Origin: Bacteroidales bacterium
Lineage (GTDB): Bacteria > Bacteroidota > Bacteroidia > Bacteroidales > UBA932
Reading direction: 5' to 3'
NCBI GenBank assembly: GCA_017548985.1
Contig: JAFYYW010000021.1
Coordinates: 1 to 64,000, forward strand
DNA: 64,000 nt
Shown here: in pieces, positions 1 through 6,218 of the stretch
Position numbering within the stretch: the first letter of the stretch is position 1
Layout: each line of letters starts with the position of its first letter
Program-made: the position numbers and the translations under genes
Notes under the pieces: model-generated
Databases searched by the model: none
What the model saw: only the letters and a program-made list of their open reading frames with translations
Told to the model about the DNA's origin: nothing

Positions 1-1365
1 CATTTTCTCGGAGAAAGATTTCATGGATATCAAGGGGAGGTTGCAACTTCTGGCATAGGAAGAGAATCGTGAATACAATGCACTGACTTGGGCGCTGTGG
101 TCACATCCCGCAATGATTCCAGAGTCTTCCAGGAAGAGCGTCAAACTGTCGGACTGCTCCCTGAACGATTTGTTCGCGTCTCGGACCACGGCGGGCTCTG
201 TAAAGCGCTTATTACGGGTCAGACGGTCCAACCCTTCAATGACCCAGTTAAAGATGCCAGGAAGCTCGTTTTTGGTGATATTCTTGGCGAGATCCGGGTC
301 CTGCTCATCTTCCGGGATTGTTACTGTAAAAGGGATGATCATAAATCGACGGAAGAAAGCGTGGGTCATCTCCACGTCACTGGGCAAAACGTTGCAGTTA
401 AAGAGCATCCGGGCGTATTTCCGCAGAATGAAAGCCCGACCGAAGATGAACCGGGCTTCCACCGGCTCTCCGCTCGCCAGTTGCTTGAAAAGAGCAGGAT
501 CTATCCGGCCGTTGATTTCCGGTGCGTAGTTGAGTAGTTTGTTCCCAAGCTCTGCCCGTTGATACCCTTCCCTTGCCGTCAGGTTCTGCAGGGAATAGGA
601 GCAGACGTTGTCTTCTCCCAGGAGTGCCTTGATGATCTGGAACAAGACGCTCTTCCCATTGGCTCCATCTCCATATAGGATCAGGACCTTTTCAAGTTTG
701 AGAAACGGAGACAGGACGTAGGCGATATATTCGGCAATCAAGTCCTGGCAGTCTTTGTCCGGAAGGTTCCTGTCAAGGAAAGCTTGAAAAATGGGACAGC
801 TGGCATCGGCGTCGTAAGAGAACGGGAGCTGATAGGTCAGGAAATCTTCTTTCTTGAACTCTCGAAGACGGTGTTCCGTAGCATTGTTCTCGAAGGTCCC
901 GTTCTGCAGGTTGATCAGCACCCGGGACGACTGGGCCTCAGGTGTCGGTAAGTCCGCAGCGCTTAGGAATTGCTTGTATAGGTCCTCCTGGAACTGGAAA
1001 TATTTGGCATATCTGTCAGGAACACCCATCCGTTTGGCCGCCTTTTGAAGAAACCGCTTGAAGCCATCCGCGGACACAATGAGCCACTGCCTCCCGTTGT
1101 ATATAAAGATGCTAGTGTTCTCCGTCGCGAGGTCCCAATGTCTCTCCCGTGCTGTTTCCAGGATCTTTTCAACGACCACGATGGTATAGACTTGTTTCGA
1201 CAAGGATTTGCCATGATCGATATGCCCCTCTTCGTAAAAGTCGATGGGCTCGATGATCGTCAGCATCTCATCGAGGATGGCCTTAGCATCAGGACTCCCG
1301 GAGCCGGCAATCGCAGACAGCTTTGTTTGGATATCCGCCTGGATATCTTTGATGTCTATGCTCAT
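1..1365 (-). CDS. P4/D5-type SF3 replication helicase (phage/plasmid primase family), 3' end outside window
   Basis: The reading frame is open for 455 codons from an ATG at 1365 to the window edge, so the C-terminus is missing. A Walker A motif, GDGANGKS, lies near residue 230. After it come Walker B/sensor-like segments, including a NCNVLP stretch that resembles the sensor-1 region of D5/P4 ATPases. The region before Walker A resembles a D5_N domain. Proteins of this family unwind DNA for replication of phages, satellites and integrative elements. Only about 225 residues precede the ATPase, too few for the AEP primase domain of full-length P4 alpha, so this is probably the helicase half only. 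The start lies 3 bp after the stop of the DUF3853-like gene, which implies one operon. Family call is firm; the type of element is inferred. Confidence 0.85.
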   Translation of the reverse strand, partial: MSIDIKDIQADIQTKLSAIAGSGSPDAKAILDEMLTIIEPIDFYEEGHIDHGKSLSKQVYTIVVVEKILETARERHWDLATENTSIFIYNGRQWLIVSADGFKRFLQKAAKRMGVPDRYAKYFQFQEDLYKQFLSAADLPTPEAQSSRVLINLQNGTFENNATEHRLREFKKEDFLTYQLPFSYDADASCPIFQAFLDRNLPDKDCQDLIAEYIAYVLSPFLKLEKVLILYGDGANGKSVLFQIIKALLGEDNVCSYSLQNLTAREGYQRAELGNKLLNYAPEINGRIDPALFKQLASGEPVEARFIFGRAFILRKYARMLFNCNVLPSDVEMTHAFFRRFMIIPFTVTIPEDEQDPDLAKNITKNELPGIFNWVIEGLDRLTRNKRFTEPAVVRDANKSFREQSDSLTLFLEDSGIIAGCDHSAQVSALYSRFSSYARSCNLPLISMKSFSEKM

Positions 1366-1368
1366 CGC

Positions 1369-1707
1369 TTATTCCACATTCGTCCCTTTCTTCCCTTTCA
1401 TTAGTTCAAGCGCCTTCTCCGCGTCAACGACGATGGTTCTGTTGTACTGGGAGATGGCTTCATCAAGAATACCACTCTTCTTGATCCTATTCGCGGTCGG
1501 TTCGCTGCATCCGAGAAGTTGTGCAATCCCTTTGATCCCATAAACATACTTGGGAAGAGGAGTAGCACTGTTGCCCTTTGACGGCGGCTCGACACCTTGT
1601 CCTGTCATCGAATTCAGCTCCAGAAACTGCGCTCCTGTCATTAAGACAAGCGGCATCTCCATGAGACTCTTTGTGTTGTTGGCCTGCGCCTCGTTTTTTG
1701 TTTTCAT
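1369..1707 (-). CDS. DUF3853-like helix-turn-helix protein of a mobile element
   Basis: A 112-residue protein. The C-terminal half (about residues 50-105) reads as a winged-HTH/excisionase-like fold, with the segment YGIKGIAQLLGCSEPTANRI and then a short wing and IVVDAEKALELM. The N-terminal 45 residues look disordered. Small DNA-binding proteins of this type commonly precede the helicase gene in Bacteroidetes integrative elements. They may act in replication initiation, excision or regulation; the sequence does not decide which. It sits 3 bp upstream of the helicase gene and has a -7 box (TATCTTTG on the minus strand) 48 nt before its start. Confidence 0.7.
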   Translation of the reverse strand: MKTKNEAQANNTKSLMEMPLVLMTGAQFLELNSMTGQGVEPPSKGNSATPLPKYVYGIKGIAQLLGCSEPTANRIKKSGILDEAISQYNRTIVVDAEKALELMKGKKGTNVE

Positions 1708-1754
1708 AAGCCTTATTGATTGTTTGTTAGTGTTATAGCTCGTCTGTTTTGCTG

Positions 1755-1762
1755 CAAAGATA
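1755..1762 (-). promoter_or_regulatory. -7 promoter box for the DUF3853-helicase operon
   Basis: The plus strand reads CAAAGATA, which is TATCTTTG on the minus strand and matches the Bacteroidetes -7 consensus TAnnTTTG. It ends about 48 nt before the ATG at 1707. I see no convincing -33 TTTG. Confidence 0.5.
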
Positions 1763-1829
1763 TAACAAAGGTTTCAAAAAATGAAAACAAAATAACAAGA
1801 AAATGATAATGAAAAATGTGAGTAAAACG

Positions 1830-1890
1830 AAAGTGCCATGATAACACTTTTAATAATAGTGAGTTGCTTAATGTCCTTTGCCACGCAAAG
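1830..1890. promoter_or_regulatory. Two inverted repeats in the divergent control region (candidate operators)
   Basis: Within the AT-rich gap between divergent genes are two dyads. AAAGTG (1830-1835) pairs with CACTTT (1845-1850) across 9 nt. CTTTGC (1876-1881) pairs with GCAAAG (1885-1890) across 3 nt. Their place between an XRE regulator and the operon it probably controls suits repressor binding. This is inference from position only. Confidence 0.4.
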
Positions 1891-1928
1891 TTTTTTGAGA
1901 AAATGATGAAATATTAATCAAATTGTGT

Positions 1929-1936
1929 TACCTTTG
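1929..1936 (+). promoter_or_regulatory. -7 promoter box for the XRE regulator gene
   Basis: TACCTTTG matches TAnnTTTG. It predicts transcription starting near 1940, giving a leader of about 50 nt before the ATG at 1989. That leader contains the phased TAAAC repeats. Confidence 0.5.
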
Positions 1937-1955
1937 CACCATCGGTTTATTTGGG

Positions 1956-1985
1956 TAAACAAGTTTAAACCAAACTAAACAAGTT
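1956..1985 (+). repeat. 10-bp-phased TAAAC repeats in the XRE leader
   Basis: TAAAC starts at 1956, 1966 and 1976, exactly one helical turn apart. The outer two copies are perfect 10-mers, TAAACAAGTT (1956-1965 and 1976-1985). The middle copy is TAAACCAAAC. A palindromic GTTTAAAC (1963-1970) is embedded. The array ends 3 nt before the start codon, which suits autorepression by the XRE protein or control of translation. Function is inferred. Confidence 0.6.
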
Positions 1986-1988
1986 ATT

Positions 1989-2510
1989 ATGGAGAAGAAC
2001 AGCGCACCAGTAATCAGCCCCTCGGAGTTTGACTATTCCTTCAGATTGAAGTCCACGGATGAAATCTGCCGAATGGTTTCTGCTGACTTCAAGTTGAGAG
2101 GAATCACCCAGGCGGCGGCCGGCGAGAAACTAGGAGTAAAGAAGCAGGTTGTCACGAATCAGCTTTCCGGACGCCGTCCTTTTGGCAAGAAGACAGCCCG
2201 CGCCTACGCGAACGCCTTCGGATATAATGAGGAGTTCCTTCTGCATGGATTTGGCTTGTTGTATACCGATTCCAAGATGAACGACATCATGCTCACCAAC
2301 GGGAAGAGTGAAGAGGAGAGGAGTTCGGAGTTACTGGCCAGGGAGGCTGAGCTTAGAGCAAGGGTTCAGAGTCTTCAGGAAGAGTTGATCAGGGAAAGGG
2401 AAGAATCGAAAAAGAAGGATACAGAACTCCTGTCTCTTCGGGAAGCGTACTCCAAACTGGCAGAGGCTTTTTCAAAAATGTCCCCTTCATTTGCCGCAGG
2501 GAGTAGATAA
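1989..2510 (+). CDS. XRE-type HTH transcriptional regulator with coiled-coil tail
   Basis: A 173-residue protein. Residues of about 25-80 form an XRE/lambda-repressor-like HTH, with GITQAAAGEKLGVKKQVVTN as the helix-turn-helix core. The segment from about 105 to 160 is a heptad-rich, highly charged coiled coil likely to mediate oligomerisation. There is no recognisable peptidase or ligand domain, so this is not a LexA/CI-type self-cleaving repressor. It is transcribed away from the DUF3853-helicase operon, and the gap between holds dyads and phased repeats, the usual design of a mobile-element control switch. A hairpin with a T-run follows its stop. Its targets are inferred. Confidence 0.75.
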   Translation: MEKNSAPVISPSEFDYSFRLKSTDEICRMVSADFKLRGITQAAAGEKLGVKKQVVTNQLSGRRPFGKKTARAYANAFGYNEEFLLHGFGLLYTDSKMNDIMLTNGKSEEERSSELLAREAELRARVQSLQEELIREREESKKKDTELLSLREAYSKLAEAFSKMSPSFAAGSR

Positions 2511-2539
2511 TCCCATCAGAATGTCGGGTGTGTCGCTTG

Positions 2540-2578
2540 TGTCGCTGGAAAGAAATACTTTTTTCAGCGACATTTTCT
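2540..2578 (+). terminator. Intrinsic terminator after the XRE gene
   Basis: TGTCGCTG (2540-2547) pairs with CAGCGACA (2565-2572), and the inner AAAG/CTTT can extend the stem. TTTTCT follows. It lies 30 nt downstream of the XRE stop codon. Confidence 0.65.
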
Positions 2579-2631
2579 ATCTAATAGAGGTCAACAGCGT
2601 CTCGGGAAATCATAAACTATCAGATACAATT

Positions 2632-2676
2632 AAAGCCCCAAAACAGCCTTAAAACTGGGGCCATTGTTGGGGCTTT
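2632..2676. terminator. Strong hairpin between the XRE gene and tRNA-Ser
   Basis: AAAGCCCCAA (2632-2641) pairs perfectly with TTGGGGCTTT (2667-2676). A second GGGGC (2657-2661) allows an alternative shorter stem. It could terminate the tRNA transcript on the minus strand, or readthrough from the left element on the plus strand, where the stem ends in TTTT. Confidence 0.5.
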
Positions 2677-2684
2677 TCTTGTAA

Positions 2685-2703
2685 CTAATTGATAATCAAT
2701 TAG
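2685..2703. repeat. Perfect 8-bp inverted repeat just beyond the tRNA-Ser 3' end
   Basis: CTAATTGA (2685-2692) and TCAATTAG (2696-2703) are perfect inverted arms around TAA. The dyad begins 5 nt beyond the tRNA 3' end, where an integrase core or accessory site would be expected if the left element uses this tRNA as its att site. A part in tRNA 3' processing or plain chance are alternatives. Confidence 0.5.
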
Positions 2704-2708
2704 CCTTG

Positions 2709-2796
2709 CGGAGAGAGCGAGATTCGAACTCGCGATACCCTTTTGGGGTACACACGCTTTCCAGGCGTGCCTCTTCAGCCACTCGAGCATCTCTCC
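2709..2796 (-). tRNA. tRNA-Ser (anticodon GGA)
   Basis: On the minus strand the acceptor arms GGAGAGA and TCTCTCC pair, with discriminator G at 2709. The anticodon arm reads CGCCT-GGAAAGCG with anticodon GGA. There is a long variable arm (TACCCC/GGGTA), as in class II tRNAs, and a T arm of GCGAG-TTCGAAT-CTCGC. The gene is 88 nt and CCA is not encoded. The mobile-element-like genes lie on its 3' side, the normal arrangement for tRNA-targeting integrases. Confidence 0.93.
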
Positions 2797-2820
2797 AATG
2801 TTTCCGCTGATTGCGGACTG

Positions 2821-2828
2821 CAAATATA
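2821..2828 (-). promoter_or_regulatory. -7 promoter box for tRNA-Ser
   Basis: The plus strand reads CAAATATA, which is TATATTTG on the minus strand, a perfect match to TAnnTTTG. It ends 24 nt before the mature tRNA 5' end, suggesting a short 5' leader. Confidence 0.6.
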
Positions 2829-2870
2829 CGAATATTCCTGAAATCTGAAAATATCAAGGCAGTTTTTTGC

Positions 2871-2878
2871 TATATTTG
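2871..2878 (+). promoter_or_regulatory. -7 promoter box abutting the beta-helix gene
   Basis: TATATTTG is a perfect -7 match that ends only 3 nt before the ATG at 2882. The expected transcription start would fall on or next to the start codon, so the mRNA may be leaderless. Confidence 0.5.
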
Positions 2879-2881
2879 GAT

Positions 2882-4816
2882 ATGCGACTCCATCTTATAC
2901 TCGCCATTTCACTGGCGACTCTTTTACCAATAGCTTCACCCGCAAAGGATTACCACGTCTCTCCAAAAGGGAAAAACCTGGAGAAAGCCATTAAAAGCAT
3001 CTCTGGTGAGAAAGGAGATGTCCGGCTTATACTCTCTGGCGGGGATTATTTCATTTCCGAACCTGTTGTCCTAAAAGATATCAAGATAGGCAAAGTCACA
3101 ATTGAAGCGGCTCCCGGGGCCGAGCCCGTTATCCGTGGAGACCGGGTTATCAAAGGATTCAAACCCTTGAAAGACAGGGATATCCTTGATCGTTTGCCCG
3201 AGTCCTCCAAGGACAAGGTTCTTCAGGTGAATCTCTATGGCTTGGGCATAAAGGATTTGGGTGCCGCTTGCGAGAAGACCAACCTGACAGACCTTTATTG
3301 GAAAGGGGAGAGACAGCGGATCGCGGCATATCCGGATGAGGGGTTTTTGATCTCCGGAGAGACGGTTGGCGCGACTGTGGTTGATGACATCACGAGGAAG
3401 GAAGGATTATTCACATATAAAGACGAGATAATTGATTCTTGGGCAGATGAGAAGGACGCCTGGATCTATGGCTACTTCCGTTGGGACTGGAAAGACGAAT
3501 ATGAGAAGGTATCCTCCATAGATTCTGAGAACAAGCGGATTACCTTGGAGGAACCCTGGCATATCTATGGCTATAAGGATGGGTTCAAGTTCCGTGCGGT
3601 GAATATTCTAAGGGGACTGGATTCTCCCGGAGAGTACTACATCGATCGTGAAAAGGGGATGCTATATTGGTATCCGCCGAAGGAATATGCCCCAGGCGAC
3701 GAGGTCACACTCTCGGTCTGTGGCTCTGAGTTTATGATGGAAGTGGCTGATTGTGAGAATATCACAATAAAGGGACTGACTTTTGTCGGGGGAAGACGTT
3801 CCGCTATTGGCGTCTCCGGTTCAGAAAGAGTCATCATAGAGGGGGTGAAGGCTTTCCGCTTCGGATCGGACGCCCTTCACGTAGATTCTTCCCACGATGT
3901 CAAGATATCCGGTTGCCACTTCGGGACGCTCGGCCACAGCGGAATAAGACTGCTTGGAGGCGACAGGAAGACTCTGACTCCTTCCGGTTATGTGGTCGAA
4001 AACACGATTGTGGAGAACATATCCCTTTTCCAGCACACCTACGAGCCTTCTGTCTTTTTCAATGGCTGCGGCCTGCTCGTCTCACATTGCGACTTCAGCA
4101 GGTGCCCGTCATCGGCGATGCGTCTGGATGGCAGTGAGGTGCTTGTGGAGTATAATTATTTCCATGATCTCGTGCAGGAGAGCGATGACCAAGGTGGGAT
4201 AGACGTTTTTTATGATTACAGCCTCCGCGGACTTGTCATCCGCTACAACTTGTGGGAGAACATAAAGGGAGGTTCGCTCCACGGTGCCGCCGGGGTGAGG
4301 TTCGACGACATGATCTCAGGACAGATGGTTTACGGGAATATATTCAAAAATGTGGGCGCGATTAATTTCGGGTGTGTCCAGATTCACGGTGGGAAGGATA
4401 ATGTGGTGGATAACAATGTGTTCTACGATTGCAACATCGGGGTCAGTTTTTCTCCCTGGGATCAGGCGCTATGGGACGCTGCCTTGACTCGTCCGGAGGT
4501 GGTTAAGAAACTATTCGAGGATGTTGACATCAATGGGGAACTCTATCAGAGCCGTTATCCGGATCTCGCGAAAGATATCCACGCTGACGTGAACCGTAAT
4601 ATCGTCATCAATAACCTTATGATCGGATGCCGCAGGATGTTCTTAAACGATAGGGGACAGAACTATATGAAAAACAATCACGGGATCTCTACTGGAGATA
4701 ATCCCGTGATGGAAAGTCTTGATTATTACCTTAATCCGGAAGTCTTAGCGAGTTTTGGTCTCAAGCCTATCCCTTTCAAGGAAATCGGGACAAAGACCCG
4801 CAAGCCTTTGTTATAA
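2882..4816 (+). CDS. Secreted right-handed parallel beta-helix protein (pectate-lyase-like fold)
   Basis: 644 residues from the ATG at 2882, chosen because a Sec signal peptide (MRLHLILAISLATLLPIASPA) begins there; a possible start 15 nt upstream overlaps the promoter box. The mature N-terminus (YHVSPKG) and following GDVRLILSGGDYFISEPVVL are typical of polysaccharide-active beta-helix proteins. A beta-sandwich-like insertion spans about residues 130-270, with a DREKGMLYWYPP motif common in GH141-like proteins. Repeats such as ITIKGLTF, VIIEGVKAF and VKISGCHF then form the solenoid (about 295-560). It probably acts on a glycan in the periplasm or at the surface. Substrate and lyase versus hydrolase activity cannot be read from sequence. 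Its stop overlaps the end of the convergent reductase gene by 6 bp. Confidence 0.75.
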   Translation: MRLHLILAISLATLLPIASPAKDYHVSPKGKNLEKAIKSISGEKGDVRLILSGGDYFISEPVVLKDIKIGKVTIEAAPGAEPVIRGDRVIKGFKPLKDRDILDRLPESSKDKVLQVNLYGLGIKDLGAACEKTNLTDLYWKGERQRIAAYPDEGFLISGETVGATVVDDITRKEGLFTYKDEIIDSWADEKDAWIYGYFRWDWKDEYEKVSSIDSENKRITLEEPWHIYGYKDGFKFRAVNILRGLDSPGEYYIDREKGMLYWYPPKEYAPGDEVTLSVCGSEFMMEVADCENITIKGLTFVGGRRSAIGVSGSERVIIEGVKAFRFGSDALHVDSSHDVKISGCHFGTLGHSGIRLLGGDRKTLTPSGYVVENTIVENISLFQHTYEPSVFFNGCGLLVSHCDFSRCPSSAMRLDGSEVLVEYNYFHDLVQESDDQGGIDVFYDYSLRGLVIRYNLWENIKGGSLHGAAGVRFDDMISGQMVYGNIFKNVGAINFGCVQIHGGKDNVVDNNVFYDCNIGVSFSPWDQALWDAALTRPEVVKKLFEDVDINGELYQSRYPDLAKDIHADVNRNIVINNLMIGCRRMFLNDRGQNYMKNNHGISTGDNPVMESLDYYLNPEVLASFGLKPIPFKEIGTKTRKPLL

Positions 4817-6211
4817 GGTTCCCTGTTTCAGTTTCTCCACGTAGGCGTCCAGTCTCCGAAGCTCTCGGGGAATCGGGATGCTCTGCGGGCATTTGGAAAC
4901 GCATTGCGAACAACCGACACAGTGGTCAGCCTGCCGTAGGGTAGGGATGGCCCGGTCATAGCTGACGAGGTACGCCCGGCGCAGTTTCTCGAAGTCTTCC
5001 GCCTCCTTGTTGCGCGGGAAGTTCCCCTTGTTGACGCAGGTGTTGTAGTGCATGAATATTCCAGGAATATCAATTCCGTAAGGACAAGGCATACAATACT
5101 TGCAGTCGTTGCAGTCAATGGTCGGATAGTTGGCCATCAGATCGGAGATGTCGGTGTCGAGGAAGGTCTTCTCGTCTTCAGTGAGTGGCTTGAAGTCCAT
5201 ATAGGTTCGCAGGTTGTCCTGCAGGTGCTCCATATAGACCATTCCACTCAACACGCACAGAACTCTCGGATATGAGCCCACGAACCTGAAAGCCCAGGAC
5301 GCGATGGAAGCCTGAGGGTCGCGCTCCTTGAGCCGGTTCACGACATTCTCGGCAGGCTTCGCCAGACGGCCTCCCTGTAGGGGTTCCATAATCACGATCG
5401 GGATCTCCCTCTTGTCAAGCTCCTGGTAGAGGTATTCGGCGTTGACATTGCGCCTTCCGTCGGCATGCTTCCAGTCGAAATAATTCATCTGGATCTGTAC
5501 GAAGTCCCAGTGGTATTTATCGTGGAGTTCCATCATGTCGTCGAAAGAAGGTTGGTCTCCGTGGAATGAGAGACCCAGCTGACGGATCTTGCCTTTTTTC
5601 CTTTCCTCAAGGAGGAAATCCATCATGCCGTTATCCTCGAAGCGGGCCTTGAAACCATCGGCACCGCCCCTGCCCAATGAGTGAAGCAGGTAATAATCAA
5701 TATAATCCGTCTGGAGATTCTTGAAAGCGTCGTGGTAGAGCTGCATGGCCACTTTGCGGTCGTTGCTTTGGAAGTTGGACAGCTTGGTGGCGATGTAGTA
5801 GCTCTCCCTGGGGTGACGCTTGAGGGCGATTCCGACGGCTTTCTCCGACTGGCCCTGAAGGTACACCGGGGCGGTGTCGAAGTAATTGACCCCATGGGCA
5901 AGGGCATAGTCAATCAAGTTGTTGACATTCTCCTGATCCACGACATCCTTTCCGTTGGAGTCTTTCTTCATAGTGAAGCGCATGCAGCCATAACCAAGCA
6001 GGGACACCTTGTCACCGTTGCCGGGGTTGGTCCTGAGCTCCATTTTCCCCGTTTCCAACGGGTCTTTCCCATCGCCTGACGCTATGGCTCCGGCCACCGT
6101 CTCAGCTGTCTTCTTGGGAGCGCAGGCTCCGGCTACTGCCACGGCGCCGGCCAGGGCGGCACCTTCTCCTGTCTTCTTCAGGAATTCTCTTCTGTTTATA
6201 TTCTTGCTCAT
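4811..6211 (-). CDS. Tat-targeted aldo/keto reductase with C-terminal 4Fe-4S motifs
   Basis: 466 residues from the ATG at 6211. The frame is open further upstream, but the Tat signal NRREFLKK starts at residue 6 of this choice and ends in VAGAC (Cys30), a possible lipobox. The AKR barrel follows: LGYGCMRF, the catalytic Asp/Tyr in FDTAPVY, Lys in IATK and His in DYYLLH. The last 100 residues carry CNDCKYCMPCPYGIDIP and CVGCSQCVSKCPQSIPIP, two cysteine sets of the ferredoxin type. The protein should be outside the cytoplasm, where NADPH is absent, so electrons may arrive through the Fe-S centres. It lies 7 bp after the Fe-S membrane protein gene, its likely redox partner. Substrate is unknown. 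Confidence 0.88.
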   Translation of the reverse strand: MSKNINRREFLKKTGEGAALAGAVAVAGACAPKKTAETVAGAIASGDGKDPLETGKMELRTNPGNGDKVSLLGYGCMRFTMKKDSNGKDVVDQENVNNLIDYALAHGVNYFDTAPVYLQGQSEKAVGIALKRHPRESYYIATKLSNFQSNDRKVAMQLYHDAFKNLQTDYIDYYLLHSLGRGGADGFKARFEDNGMMDFLLEERKKGKIRQLGLSFHGDQPSFDDMMELHDKYHWDFVQIQMNYFDWKHADGRRNVNAEYLYQELDKREIPIVIMEPLQGGRLAKPAENVVNRLKERDPQASIASWAFRFVGSYPRVLCVLSGMVYMEHLQDNLRTYMDFKPLTEDEKTFLDTDISDLMANYPTIDCNDCKYCMPCPYGIDIPGIFMHYNTCVNKGNFPRNKEAEDFEKLRRAYLVSYDRAIPTLRQADHCVGCSQCVSKCPQSIPIPRELRRLDAYVEKLKQGTL

Positions 6212-6218
6212 GGTGTTA

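Noticed and set aside
2529..2546. Tandem TGTGTCGCT repeat after the XRE gene
   Set aside because: Only two copies; the second forms one arm of the terminator hairpin, so no separate role is needed.
2620..2823. 67-codon minus-strand frame across tRNA-Ser
   Set aside because: It reads straight through a well-formed tRNA, so it is not a protein gene.
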